Assembly (NCBI RefSeq): GCF_025567195.1
Contig: NZ_JAOQJF010000043.1
Span: 1-20,049, forward strand
From: Alitiscatomonas aceti
Lineage (GTDB): Bacteria > Bacillota > Clostridia > Lachnospirales > Lachnospiraceae
Length of the DNA: 20,049 bases
Direction: 5' to 3'
Shown: positions 11,772-18,854 of the stretch, piece after piece
Numbering within the stretch: the first letter of the stretch is position 1
Layout of the letters: each line of letters begins with the position of its first letter
The notes under the pieces: model-generated
Database searches by the model: none
What the model saw: the letters and a program-made list of their open reading frames with translations, nothing else
What the model was told of the DNA's origin: nothing
Position numbers and translations under genes: made by a program

Positions 11772-13494
11772 ACTGGTCAGGAAGGCTCCGGCCAGTCTGG
11801 AGAGCAGTTATATATTCGTAAATGATAACAGGGCGATCTGTGAAGCAGTGATCACGGTCGGATTTACGTCCCTGTATGTGTCCAGGGAAGGCAGCAGCTT
11901 TTTTACACTGGAGACCCTGTGTGATTTTATCCGTGATACGGTCAATACGGGCTCTGAGATTGAGAACTATACGTTTGTGCTGGCCTGCTTCCGGAAGCGT
12001 ACCAATGACAGCCTGGAGGCTGTTCTGAAGAATAATCTGCTCCAGTATAAGTCCGGGGCCTATACCCTGTTTAAGGACAAGGAGTATCTGGCGAAGTATG
12101 ACCGCCAGGGAGAGCTGGAGGAGGCGCTGAGAGCGTATGTACGGAGGTTTGAGGGCAGCGATGAGATCCTGGTGGACAAGAGGCAGTTCTGCCGGTATTC
12201 GGACAGTGGAGCTGTCCAGGGGATCATTGATATCGCCATCGTAAGATATCTGATGGAAACATACTGTATGTTTGTGTCGGGGAAGGAGCTGTACATATAC
12301 CAGAATGGATGCTATGTCCTGGACCGGGATGGTGTCCGGATCAAACAGGTGATCTCTGGGCTGATCCCGGATCGGTATATTACATACCGGAACCTGTCCT
12401 CGATATACAGTCTGCTCCTGGAGCAGCAGCCGATCCAGAAGACCATGGAGGAGCTGAACTGTTATCCCGCATGGTGGATCAATTTCCGGAATGGTATGTT
12501 CGATGTGAAGGCGGGGAAGCTGCACCGGCACCGGCCGGAGTATTACTCCATTAACCAGATCCCACATGAGCTGGACATGAAAGTCCGGGAAAATATGGAG
12601 GCAGCAGGTACCGCAACGAGAAAGTTTCTTTCCGCAGCCCTGCCGGATCCGGAGGACCAGGTCATGCTGTGGGAGTATATCGGATACTGTATGACCAGGG
12701 ATACGGGGTTTCAGAAGTTTCTGATCCTCCGCGGAGACGGGGGTACAGGAAAATCCAAGGTGATCCATATGGTGGAGGAGATCGTGGGTGCGGATAACTG
12801 CAGCGGGGTCAGCCTCCAGGATCTTAATGAGCGTTTTTTCCCGTCCATGCTGTATGGGAAGCTGGTCAATGCATGCGCGGATATCAGTTCTGAGGCCATG
12901 ATGCAGGTGGATAATATCAAAAAGGCCACTGGAGAGGATATCATGATCTGCGAGAAAAAGAATAAGGATCCGACTCCATTCCGGAGTTACGCCAAATTAC
13001 TGTTTTCGGCCAATAAGATCCCGCTGAATCTGGATGAAAAATCCAATGCGTTTTACCGGCGCCTTCTGATCCTGTCCATGGAGCATAAGCCATCAGAGGA
13101 GGAGAAGGATCTGGAACTGTCGGACAAGCTGCATGCAGAACTGGGGTATTCGGTCTGGATGGCTGTTGGGGCCTTGAAAAAGCTGTATAAGGACGGGAAA
13201 TTTGTGGAAAGCGCCGGGTGCCGGTCACAGGTTGAAGATCTGTACCGGGCAGCAGATACGGTCAAAGCGTTCGCAGACGAATGTCTTGAGCCAGCGCCGG
13301 GGAAAAGGATGGCCCGCACGATGATCTATGACAGCTATAAGGAGTACTGCGACAGCTATGGGCGTAAACCGCACAGCCCTATGATCTTCTACCGGTCCCT
13401 GGCAGAAAAGGGATATGCAGAGGGACGGGGGAAGGATGGGCGCTTTTTTAAGGACATTGCCCTGAGGGACGATGGATTTGTATCGGTGGACTAA
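11749..13494 (+). CDS. P4/D5-family replicative helicase (SF3)
   Basis: 581 residues. The Walker A loop is GDGGTGKSK at about 329-337. A Walker B-like LVNACADISSE is near 370, and the SF3 motif C KLLFSANKIP near 413. A D5-type N-terminal region precedes them and a winged-helix-like C-terminal part follows (MIYDSYKEYCDSYGRKP, about 525-541). This fits the phage/plasmid P4-family primase-helicase group, although no clear primase active site (TOPRIM or AEP) was seen in the first 250 residues. It probably unwinds the phage origin; iterons start 9 bp after its stop codon. GGAGGTGG precedes the ATG inside the nuclease gene. Confidence 0.9.
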   Translation: MNRAIINKLVRKAPASLESSYIFVNDNRAICEAVITVGFTSLYVSREGSSFFTLETLCDFIRDTVNTGSEIENYTFVLACFRKRTNDSLEAVLKNNLLQYKSGAYTLFKDKEYLAKYDRQGELEEALRAYVRRFEGSDEILVDKRQFCRYSDSGAVQGIIDIAIVRYLMETYCMFVSGKELYIYQNGCYVLDRDGVRIKQVISGLIPDRYITYRNLSSIYSLLLEQQPIQKTMEELNCYPAWWINFRNGMFDVKAGKLHRHRPEYYSINQIPHELDMKVRENMEAAGTATRKFLSAALPDPEDQVMLWEYIGYCMTRDTGFQKFLILRGDGGTGKSKVIHMVEEIVGADNCSGVSLQDLNERFFPSMLYGKLVNACADISSEAMMQVDNIKKATGEDIMICEKKNKDPTPFRSYAKLLFSANKIPLNLDEKSNAFYRRLLILSMEHKPSEEEKDLELSDKLHAELGYSVWMAVGALKKLYKDGKFVESAGCRSQVEDLYRAADTVKAFADECLEPAPGKRMARTMIYDSYKEYCDSYGRKPHSPMIFYRSLAEKGYAEGRGKDGRFFKDIALRDDGFVSVD

Positions 13495-13502
13495 GCATAG
13501 GG

Positions 13503-13791
13503 TGACAGGTAGGTGACAGGAAAGTGACAGGTTTTATGACAGGTTTAAGAAAATGGGGATGGTCAGAAAAGCCAGTATTTATGCGGGCTGGAGGGATATC
13601 CGGAGAAAAAGGTGACAGAAATGACAGGTTTTTCCAAACTCTTTTCACGTGCGTGCGTGTATCTCTAATTTATATTTACCTGTCATTTCTGTCACTATAA
13701 AGAAAAAAGAGAAAAAAAGCTAGGAAATACAAGGAAAAATGGATGACAGGTTTTTAAAGGGACCTGTCACCCTCCAGTCATAAAGCTGTCA
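13503..13791. other. Candidate replication origin with TGACAG iterons
   Basis: This gene-free 315-bp gap (13495-13808) contains 11 copies of TGACAG or its complement. Direct copies are at 13503, 13514, 13525, 13537, 13613, 13622 and 13744; complements at 13680, 13689, 13764 and 13786. The first four are spaced 11-12 bp, about one helical turn. An 18-bp perfect inverted repeat (13612-13629 and 13678-13695) brackets a CACGTGCGTGCGTG run and an AT-rich stretch (13661-13677). It lies directly after the helicase gene and before SSB, as expected of a phage or plasmid origin. Confidence 0.75.
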
Positions 13792-13808
13792 CCAGGAAGG
13801 AGAAGAGG

Positions 13809-14225
13809 ATGAATACAGTGATACTGATGGGAAGGCTTACAAGGGATCCGGAGGTCCGTTATACCCAGGGAGAGAAGTCCATGGCTGTGGCCAGATATAC
13901 ACTGGCGGTTGACCGGAGGAGGGCCACGGATTCTGGAGGACAGAACACAGATTTTATAAGCTGTGTAGCCTTTGACCGGGCTGGGGAGTTTGCGGAGAAA
14001 TACTTCCGTCAGGGCCAGAGGGTGCTGGTCCGGGGCAGGATCCAGACCGGAAGCTATGTGAACCGGGATGGCCAGAAGATCTATACGACGGATGTGGTCA
14101 TCCTGGAACAGGAGTTTGCAGACAGCCGAAGGGACGGAGGAGGAGGCCGCCGGCCGGAGCCCGCGCAGGATGACGGGTTTATGAATATACCAGACGGTGT
14201 TGAGGATGACGGGCTGCCGTTCTGA
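13809..14225 (+). CDS. ssb: Single-stranded DNA-binding protein
   Basis: 138 residues with the full OB-fold pattern: MNTVILMGRLTRDPEVRYTQ, ARYTLAVDRR, TDFISCVAFDRAGEFAEKYF, GQRVLVRGRIQTGSY, then a Gly/Arg/Pro-rich linker and the acidic tip DGLPF that recruits partner proteins. This is a phage copy of SSB that coats single-stranded DNA during origin opening and recombination. AAGGAGAAG is close before the ATG. It follows the iteron region and is probably co-transcribed with the replication genes. Confidence 0.95.
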   Translation: MNTVILMGRLTRDPEVRYTQGEKSMAVARYTLAVDRRRATDSGGQNTDFISCVAFDRAGEFAEKYFRQGQRVLVRGRIQTGSYVNRDGQKIYTTDVVILEQEFADSRRDGGGGRRPEPAQDDGFMNIPDGVEDDGLPF

Positions 14226-14276
14226 TCGGGCAGAACGCATTTAGGATCCTGGGAGCAGGCAGAAGGAGCGTGGGGA

Positions 14277-14438
14277 ATGAAAAATAAAAACGGAGCCGGG
14301 ATATGGCTGTGCAGCATCTGCGGAAAGGAGATCACAGGAGATTATGTGGAGATCCGGAGCCGCGGGGGAAAAGAAAGGCATATCCACTATGAATGCATGA
14401 GGACGGGAAGACCGGCACAGGAAAAATCTGGAAAATAA
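14277..14438 (+). CDS. Small zinc-finger protein
   Basis: 53 residues. WLCSICGKEITGDYVEI, then HIHYECMRTG gives CxxC-N22-HxxC, a plausible zinc site. Highly basic overall. AAGGAG lies before the ATG. Function unknown; small finger proteins of this kind are common in phage replication operons. Confidence 0.65.
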   Translation: MKNKNGAGIWLCSICGKEITGDYVEIRSRGGKERHIHYECMRTGRPAQEKSGK

Positions 14439-14468
14439 ACTGGAGGAGGAAGCTGATCCGCGGTAAAA

Positions 14469-14480
14469 GGGTGGCCACCC
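14469..14480. promoter_or_regulatory. 12-bp perfect palindrome before the sigma-like gene
   Basis: GGGTGGCCACCC ends 12 bp before the ATG at 14493, where the ribosome-binding site should be. It could be a DNA operator or an mRNA hairpin that limits translation. Confidence 0.4.
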
Positions 14481-14492
14481 GGCGAATGGATT

Positions 14493-15014
14493 ATGCTGGA
14501 TGAAAGACAGAGGAGACTGGTGGAAGATAATATGGGACTGGCCTGGTATACGGCTGGGATAAGCAGCGTTCCGCTGGAGCTGGAGGAGAAGATATCCCTG
14601 TGCTATCTGGGACTGGTGCTGGCGGCAGGGGATTTTGACCCGGACCGGGGGATCCGGTTTGCGACCTTTGCAGTCCCGGTCATGCAGAATAAGATCTTAC
14701 AGGGACTTAAGCGGGAGAAGAAACACTTTGGTGTGATATCCCTTGAGCAGCCCGCCGGAAAGGAGAATGGAGGAACACTGGCCGATCTGGTGCCGGATCC
14801 GGGGCATCCCTTCCGGGATCTGGAAGAGATCCTGGATTTCCAGGATGCGGTTAAAAGGACCGGGAGGGAGCTGTCCGGAAAGAAGCTCCGGCTGTACCAG
14901 GAGCTCCTCCGGAACCCGGGACTGGCACAGAAGGAATACGGGGAAAGGATTGGGTGCAGCCAGTCCCTAGTATCAAGATGGATGAAGGAGATAAGACAAA
15001 AATTGTGTTTGTAA
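14493..15014 (+). CDS. Sigma-70 family sigma factor-like protein
   Basis: 173 residues. Region 2-like part: NMGLAWYTAG, CYLGLVLAAGDFDPDRG, RFATFAVPVMQNKILQGLKR (about 12-80), including the F-D-P-x-R-G-x-x-F-x-T-F-A signature of sigma region 2. Region 4-like helix-turn-helix: QKEYGERIGCSQSLVSRWMK (about 148-167). It would guide host RNA polymerase to phage promoters. It is shorter than SigF/SigG-type factors and has no region 3. The ribosome-binding site is poor and is replaced by a palindrome, see 14469-14480. Confidence 0.85.
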   Translation: MLDERQRRLVEDNMGLAWYTAGISSVPLELEEKISLCYLGLVLAAGDFDPDRGIRFATFAVPVMQNKILQGLKREKKHFGVISLEQPAGKENGGTLADLVPDPGHPFRDLEEILDFQDAVKRTGRELSGKKLRLYQELLRNPGLAQKEYGERIGCSQSLVSRWMKEIRQKLCL

Positions 15015-15039
15015 AGCCGGAGGAAGGAGAAGGAAGAGG

Positions 15040-15585
15040 ATGAAGGTAAGAATATCGATTCCAGGCGCGTATATGGTGAAGGATATGCCTGAGGACAAGG
15101 CATGGGAGACTTTCGGGAAACTGGCAGAGATGATACTGATTATCAGCCGGAAGGATAAAGAAGAGGAAGGTGGAGCGGGTCTGGATACCAATTCATCGGA
15201 TGCGGATCCGCAGGTATCTGTCCGGGTACCTGGAATGGAGATCCATGAAACAGAAGGGGATGCAGATGAGGCCGCCATGGACACTCCGGAAAGCCGGACG
15301 GGGCAGAAATATAAGGGATTCATGTACATTCGATGCCCAGAATGCGGGAAAGAGAAGAGTTTTTTTACCAGACAGGAAACAGATCATTATCATTGTGATG
15401 CCTGTGGAGCCCGTCGGATTTTTGAAAAGCCCTTGAAGGAGCTGAGGCTGGAATGTGAGTGTGGGACAAGGCTGCGATATTTTACAAATCTGGAAGAACC
15501 TCTGTTTGATATTAACTGCTTCAGATGCGGATCTCCGGTGACTGTCTCGTGGAATGGGAAAAAGAAGATGTATATGACGGTTTAG
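15040..15585 (+). CDS. Multi-zinc-ribbon phage protein
   Basis: 181 residues. N-terminal part (1-45) resembles small early phage proteins (MKVRISIPGAYMVKDMPEDKAW), followed by an acidic linker. Then two zinc ribbons: CPECG-N19-CDACG (about 107-132) and CECG-N18-CFRCG (about 146-170). It probably binds nucleic acid or RNA polymerase; its place after the sigma-like gene hints at transcription or replication control. GGAGGAAGGAGAAGG stands before the ATG. No exact family name known to me. Confidence 0.7.
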   Translation: MKVRISIPGAYMVKDMPEDKAWETFGKLAEMILIISRKDKEEEGGAGLDTNSSDADPQVSVRVPGMEIHETEGDADEAAMDTPESRTGQKYKGFMYIRCPECGKEKSFFTRQETDHYHCDACGARRIFEKPLKELRLECECGTRLRYFTNLEEPLFDINCFRCGSPVTVSWNGKKKMYMTV

Positions 15586-15595
15586 AGGAGGGCAG

Positions 15596-15853
15596 ATGGA
15601 AGAGGATGAGCAGGAGGGGGAACCATTGAAAATCCGGAGTATTGCAGAAGCGAAAAAGAAGATTAAGATCGGGTCAAAGGTTATGATAACGACCCAGAAG
15701 GCATGCGCCAAAGACTCATTTGGGGCAGTTAAGACCGGGATCCCGAGACAAGCGGTTGTTATTGGCATTTATGAGTATTTTGTCCATGTACAGCTGGAGA
15801 GCGGAGTATGTGAGAGCGTGATGTGGATGGATCTGATCAATGCCAGGGAATAG
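15596..15853 (+). CDS. Hypothetical small phage protein
   Basis: 85 residues, second half strand-rich (GSKVMITTQKACAKDSFG, GIPRQAVVIGIYEYFVHVQL). It looks like a small beta-barrel of the SH3-like kind (function not inferable). Two starts compete: ATG at 15596 with GAGGAGGGC, and an in-frame TTG at 15626 with a stronger AGGAGGGGG. The conserved-looking part starts at the TTG. Confidence 0.7.
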   Translation: MEEDEQEGEPLKIRSIAEAKKKIKIGSKVMITTQKACAKDSFGAVKTGIPRQAVVIGIYEYFVHVQLESGVCESVMWMDLINARE

Positions 15854-15871
15854 GTACAGGAGGGAAGAAAT

Positions 15872-16291
15872 ATGTTTGTGAAACAGATTGATATGGCAAA
15901 AGCCCTGGAACTGGCGGCGAAGGGGATGGAGATCAAGGTCCTGGCCCCGATCGGCCAGGAAGGCGGCTGGGAGAACCTGGTCCCGGATACTCTCCAGCAC
16001 ATGCTTGAGGGAGTGATGTTCTTCCGGCAGGAACCGGCCCTGGAGAAGGAGATCCTTCCGGCGGTTTCCGGAGATGCGCCGGAGCCACCAGTGGAAAAGA
16101 CTCTGTCGGACCTCACGAAGGAACTGAAGCAGGCCAGACCGGCGGCAAAGGGAAAGCTGGATGTGGACATCGGGAAAATGAAGGCCCTGCGGGAGGCCGG
16201 ATGGAGCTACGCGAAGATCGCGGATGAGATGCGGATCAGCGAAGGGAGCGTATATAACTATCTCAAGCGGGCAGAGGAGGAAGAGCGATGA
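15872..16291 (+). CDS. Phage protein with C-terminal helix-turn-helix
   Basis: 139 residues. An N-terminal part with ALELAAKGMEIKVLAP and a proline-rich linker is followed by a resolvase-like HTH (KMKALREAGWSYAKIADEMR then ISEGSVYNYLKRA, about 104-135). It is probably a DNA-binding regulator or packaging-related factor; such genes are common before the late regulator of Clostridia phages. AGGAGGGAAG precedes the ATG, and the stop overlaps the next start by ATGA. Confidence 0.75.
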   Translation: MFVKQIDMAKALELAAKGMEIKVLAPIGQEGGWENLVPDTLQHMLEGVMFFRQEPALEKEILPAVSGDAPEPPVEKTLSDLTKELKQARPAAKGKLDVDIGKMKALREAGWSYAKIADEMRISEGSVYNYLKRAEEEER

Positions 16292-16464
16292 AAAATAAAG
16301 AGGGTTACCCGGATCCGACCGCGGGCAGAGCGGTCCGGGAGGCCGACCGGCCGCCGGAGAACGTGGTCATGTTCCGGCGGATGATCAAGTCAATGTGTAC
16401 GATCTTCCACCTTCGGATCCTGGGCAAGGTGACGATCGTGGATGAGAAAGGACGGCGGTGGTGA
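16288..16464 (+). CDS. Hypothetical 58-residue phage protein
   Basis: Starts on the ATGA overlap with the previous gene, so it is translationally coupled. Soluble, basic: MKNKEGYPDPTAGRAVREAD, then MFRRMIKSMCTIFHLRILGK. The P-D-P-T-A-x-x-A-x-x-x-A-D pattern is frequent in small phage proteins located before the late regulator. The end shares one base with the next gene. Confidence 0.65.
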   Translation: MKNKEGYPDPTAGRAVREADRPPENVVMFRRMIKSMCTIFHLRILGKVTIVDEKGRRW

Positions 16465-16910
16465 TGACGAGAGCGGAGAGGAGGCGTCTGGAAAAGGCAG
16501 GGGCCAGGAAGGAGCCGGTCTACACGCTGACCCAGACCCAGATCAATGAGATCAGGAAGCAGGCGGTCCTGGAGCGCAAGGAGGAACTTAAGGCCAGCAT
16601 ATCCAGAGAGATCGACGAGCGGATCCAGAAGGAGTGGGCTGCGCGCGAGGCGGCGCTGACAGGAGAAACAGACGAGGAGCAGATCCTAAAGGTCCTGTGC
16701 CTTCTCCTGGCGGTGCCAGCCAAGGTCCTCTGTGAAAAATTCCGTTGGAAACCGATTGAGGATGAGAATGACCGGAGGTCACGGCTTTTACAGTTTTCCG
16801 AAGCTGTGGTGAAAGAGGTCAACCGGACATTTGAAAACGACAATGCGGACATCCGGGCAATCGGTGAGGAAGTATATGAGAAATACGGAGTGAGATTTGA
16901 AGTGAGGTGA
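16464..16910 (+). CDS. Hypothetical phage protein
   Basis: 148 residues from the ATG that shares its A with the preceding stop codon; two upstream GTGs lie inside the previous gene. The N-terminal half is a strongly charged helix (MTRAERRRLEKAGARKEPVY, then KEELKASISREIDERIQKEW, about 1-65). A conserved-looking second half follows (LKVLCLLLAVPAKVLCEKF, about 76-95) with a short hydrophobic helix. The type is common in the lysogenic phages of Clostridia, always just before an ArpU/DUF1492-like gene. Role unknown. Confidence 0.7.
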   Translation: MTRAERRRLEKAGARKEPVYTLTQTQINEIRKQAVLERKEELKASISREIDERIQKEWAAREAALTGETDEEQILKVLCLLLAVPAKVLCEKFRWKPIEDENDRRSRLLQFSEAVVKEVNRTFENDNADIRAIGEEVYEKYGVRFEVR

Positions 16911-17368
16911 GGCCGTTGGACCAGAGCGTCTTAGTCCAATACAGCGAGGTTATGGAGGAGATCAGGGATTTAAGGGAGAGGATCCGGAAGCTGGACCGGT
17001 TTTTATCGGATCCGCCGGTGGTTTCGGATACAGTCCGGGGAACCAGGAAGGACGGGACCATCGGTCCGATCAAGATCACGGGGATCCCGGTACCGGAGTA
17101 CAGCCGGAAGGAAAAGATCCGGGAACGGTACAGGGAGATGCTGGAAGAGAAGGAGGCAGAGCTCCTGGAGCTGACCTGCAAGGCAGAAGAGTACATAGAG
17201 TCGATCCCGAAGGCAGAGATCCGGATCATGTTCCGGCTGTATTACATCGACGGGCTTACCTGGGAGCAGGTGGCCAGGCAGATGAATCGGGCATTTCCGA
17301 AAAAGAGGATTTCTTATACTGCGGACAGCTGCCGGATGCGGGCGAAAAGATTTTTTGAAAAATTTTAA
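16907..17368 (+). CDS. ArpU/DUF1492-like late transcription regulator
   Basis: 153 residues with a coiled-coil N-terminal half (VLVQYSEVMEEIRDLRERIR) and a sigma region 4-like C-terminal half (IMFRLYYIDGLTWEQVARQM, then RISYTADSCRMRAKRFFEKF, about 107-153). Known: proteins of this group switch on phage late genes. The direct repeats that it may bind start three bases after its stop codon. The GTG at 16907 overlaps the previous gene; a TTG at 16916 after AGGTGAGG is an equal candidate. Confidence 0.8.
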   Translation: MRPLDQSVLVQYSEVMEEIRDLRERIRKLDRFLSDPPVVSDTVRGTRKDGTIGPIKITGIPVPEYSRKEKIRERYREMLEEKEAELLELTCKAEEYIESIPKAEIRIMFRLYYIDGLTWEQVARQMNRAFPKKRISYTADSCRMRAKRFFEKF

Positions 17369-17370
17369 AA

Positions 17371-17409
17371 ATGTTCGCCAATGTTCGGTAAAAACGTGGT
17401 AGTCTATAG
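17371..17409 (+). promoter_or_regulatory. Candidate phage late promoter with activator repeats
   Basis: ATGTTCG occurs at 17371-17377 and again at 17381-17387, spaced one helical turn. A TGGTAGTCTATA -10-like string follows at 17398-17409 with no -35 at normal distance. This is the expected layout of a promoter activated by the ArpU-like protein encoded just before it. Confidence 0.6.
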
Positions 17410-17499
17410 ACTGGGAGCCGGAGGCGGAGAGCTGCCGGCCCCATCGTCCTCATCCAAGTACTTATCCCCGTAAGCCCGTCCATCCCAGGCGGGCATTGA

Positions 17500-17571
17500 C
17501 GGAACATCTTCCCGGACGGGAGGAAGCGTGAGCCGTAAAACCGAGCCGCAGGTTCGAGCCCTGATGTTCCG
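17500..17571 (+). other. tRNA-like fold, degenerate
   Basis: An eight-bp acceptor-like stem (CGGAACAT 17500-17507 with ATGTTCCG 17564-17571), a D-arm-like TTCC-loop-GGAA, and a T-arm-like CAGG-TTCGAGC-CCTG. The middle 22 nt cannot form an anticodon stem. It is either a decayed phage tRNA or a structured RNA in the late leader. It is not a working tRNA as drawn. Confidence 0.35.
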
Positions 17572-17640
17572 ATGTTATCACAACCTCCTATTCAATATAT
17601 CCTGGGTGGTCATCGTGCCGCCTGGGGAACTAAAAACCTG

Positions 17641-17657
17641 AGGGGAATCGAACCCCT
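17641..17657 (-). other. tmRNA/tRNA T-arm-like fragment, possible att scar
   Basis: On the minus strand AGGGGTTCGATTCCCCT is a perfect T-arm (5-bp stem, TTCGATT loop). Preceded by GGAC as in the 3' end of many tmRNAs. No acceptor stem or CCA follows. Phages and islands often insert at this place of ssrA, so this may be an old attachment remnant where AT-rich DNA begins. Confidence 0.35.
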
Positions 17658-17667
17658 GTCCACATGG

Positions 17668-17695
17668 AGACATCCTCGAAAGAGGGTGTCTTTTT
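17668..17695 (+). terminator. Rho-independent terminator
   Basis: 10-bp stem (17668-17677 with 17682-17691) closed by a GAAA tetraloop, followed by TTTTT. It would end rightward transcription from the phage part and separates it from the AT-rich cassette. Confidence 0.8.
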
Positions 17696-17736
17696 CGTGT
17701 AGAAAATTAGGCACTAAACTTGTGAAATATTGCAAC

Positions 17737-17765
17737 TTGCAAAAGACGAACAAATGTTCTATAAT
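17737..17765 (+). promoter_or_regulatory. Promoter with LexA (DinR) box
   Basis: TTGCAA at 17737-17742, a 17-bp spacer, and TATAAT at 17760-17765. The spacer contains CGAACAAATGTTCT (17747-17760), which matches the Gram-positive SOS box CGAAC-N4-GTTYG at all but the last base, with GAACA/TGTTC half sites perfect. It points towards the gene at 17911. A binding site (AAGGAG) at 17772 is followed by only a three-codon frame, and positions 17780-17905 hold no gene. Confidence 0.75.
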
Positions 17766-17910
17766 AAAAACAAGGAGTATTACAAATAATGATAGTATAG
17801 AAAATTTAGAAACATGACAGAAATAATACACAAACTTCAACAAAAAATATGGTAAACCCCCAGAATCTGATGTATGATAAATAAAAATATTAAATTAGGG
17901 GGGACTAGAG

Positions 17911-18849
17911 ATGGAATACAAAAGAAACGTTCGTTTTGAGTATTTTCAAATTTGGGTAAATAAAATTTCGCCTGAAGGAAAGAAGAGTGGAAAAAGTGAA
18001 TTATTTAATTTGGTAGACTGGATCGATAAAATAAAAAGGGACGGATTAGAACAAAAATCCTTGGATATTGGCAGTGCAAAAGCAAGAATAGATTGCTGTA
18101 AGTATGATAAAGGTACAGACACTTGGGCGATTAGGTTCATGCGATTAAGAGATACGAATGTACCGTCAAAAGTAAAAGATAATCACGAAGCAGAGGTCAT
18201 TGAATTAGATGATGGTGAATATTTTGGTGAAGATATAACTATGATTTACGAAAAGAAGAGTGGAATCGCTATGATTCAATGTAACCGTTTTTCGCTTGGT
18301 ATCTCAAAAATTGAGGAGCTTTTATGGAAAACTTATGGGGAAAATGATATTTTTATAAGTATCGTTCCAATTGCTGATACAAAGGACAAAAAATATTCCA
18401 ACAAAAATAATTATAAAACATTTGAAATAACTTTTGCTAATATTCAAAAATGGAAACCGGAAAAAAGCAAAGCTTGTTCTTTTAATAGTTTCATGGATCT
18501 GGTAAAGAAATTTGATGGTTATATCGGAAAAGTATCAATTAGCTTAGGACATAGCAAAGAAGATACACTTTGCCGAGATGAATCAGTGGAGTTTATAAAA
18601 GATTTACAAGAAAATAGAGAGTATGTTAGAAGTGCAAAAGTTAAATGGCAGAAAAATGATGGGACCGGTGATGATAGTAATGATGTGGAAATAATAAACC
18701 TATTTGATAATATTTTTCAAGATATCGTTCCTTTTACGATTATGAGCAAAGAGGCATTGGATTTTAACACGGTTGTTGCTGAAATGGAATATTGCTTTTC
18801 AAAGAAAAAGAGTGAGCTGTATGCGGCTATTCAATATAGGGCGGAGTGA
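17911..18849 (+). CDS. Putative defence protein, DUF6731-like (KwaB-sized)
   Basis: 312 residues, soluble, AT-rich gene unlike the phage part. Strand-rich N-terminal half (NVRFEYFQIWVNKI, WAIRFMRLRDTNVPSKVK, EVIELDDGEYFGEDITMIYE, IAMIQCNRFSLGISKIEELL) and a C-terminal half with KVSISLGHS, EFIKDLQENREYVRSAKVKW, DIVPFTIMSKEALDF. The middle motifs recall DUF6731 proteins, from memory. The size and pairing with a four-helix membrane protein recall KwaB (DUF4868) of the Kiwa anti-phage system, but the gene order is reversed and no homology is shown. AGGGGGG precedes the ATG. It is five bp from the next gene. A LexA-box promoter lies 146 bp upstream. Confidence 0.7.
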   Translation: MEYKRNVRFEYFQIWVNKISPEGKKSGKSELFNLVDWIDKIKRDGLEQKSLDIGSAKARIDCCKYDKGTDTWAIRFMRLRDTNVPSKVKDNHEAEVIELDDGEYFGEDITMIYEKKSGIAMIQCNRFSLGISKIEELLWKTYGENDIFISIVPIADTKDKKYSNKNNYKTFEITFANIQKWKPEKSKACSFNSFMDLVKKFDGYIGKVSISLGHSKEDTLCRDESVEFIKDLQENREYVRSAKVKWQKNDGTGDDSNDVEIINLFDNIFQDIVPFTIMSKEALDFNTVVAEMEYCFSKKKSELYAAIQYRAE

Positions 18850-18854
18850 TGTAA

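Noticed and set aside
11473..12768. Leftward frame of 431 codons
   Set aside because: Antisense to the HNHc nuclease and helicase genes, whose motifs are unmistakable; composition is that of a shadow frame.
13503..13791. CRISPR-like repeats
   Set aside because: The repeated unit is only 6-7 bp, occurs in both orientations and at uneven spacing; no spacer pattern and no cas gene. It fits iterons.
17500..17571. Functional tRNA gene
   Set aside because: The anticodon arm cannot form and no CCA is encoded; kept only as a tRNA-like fold.
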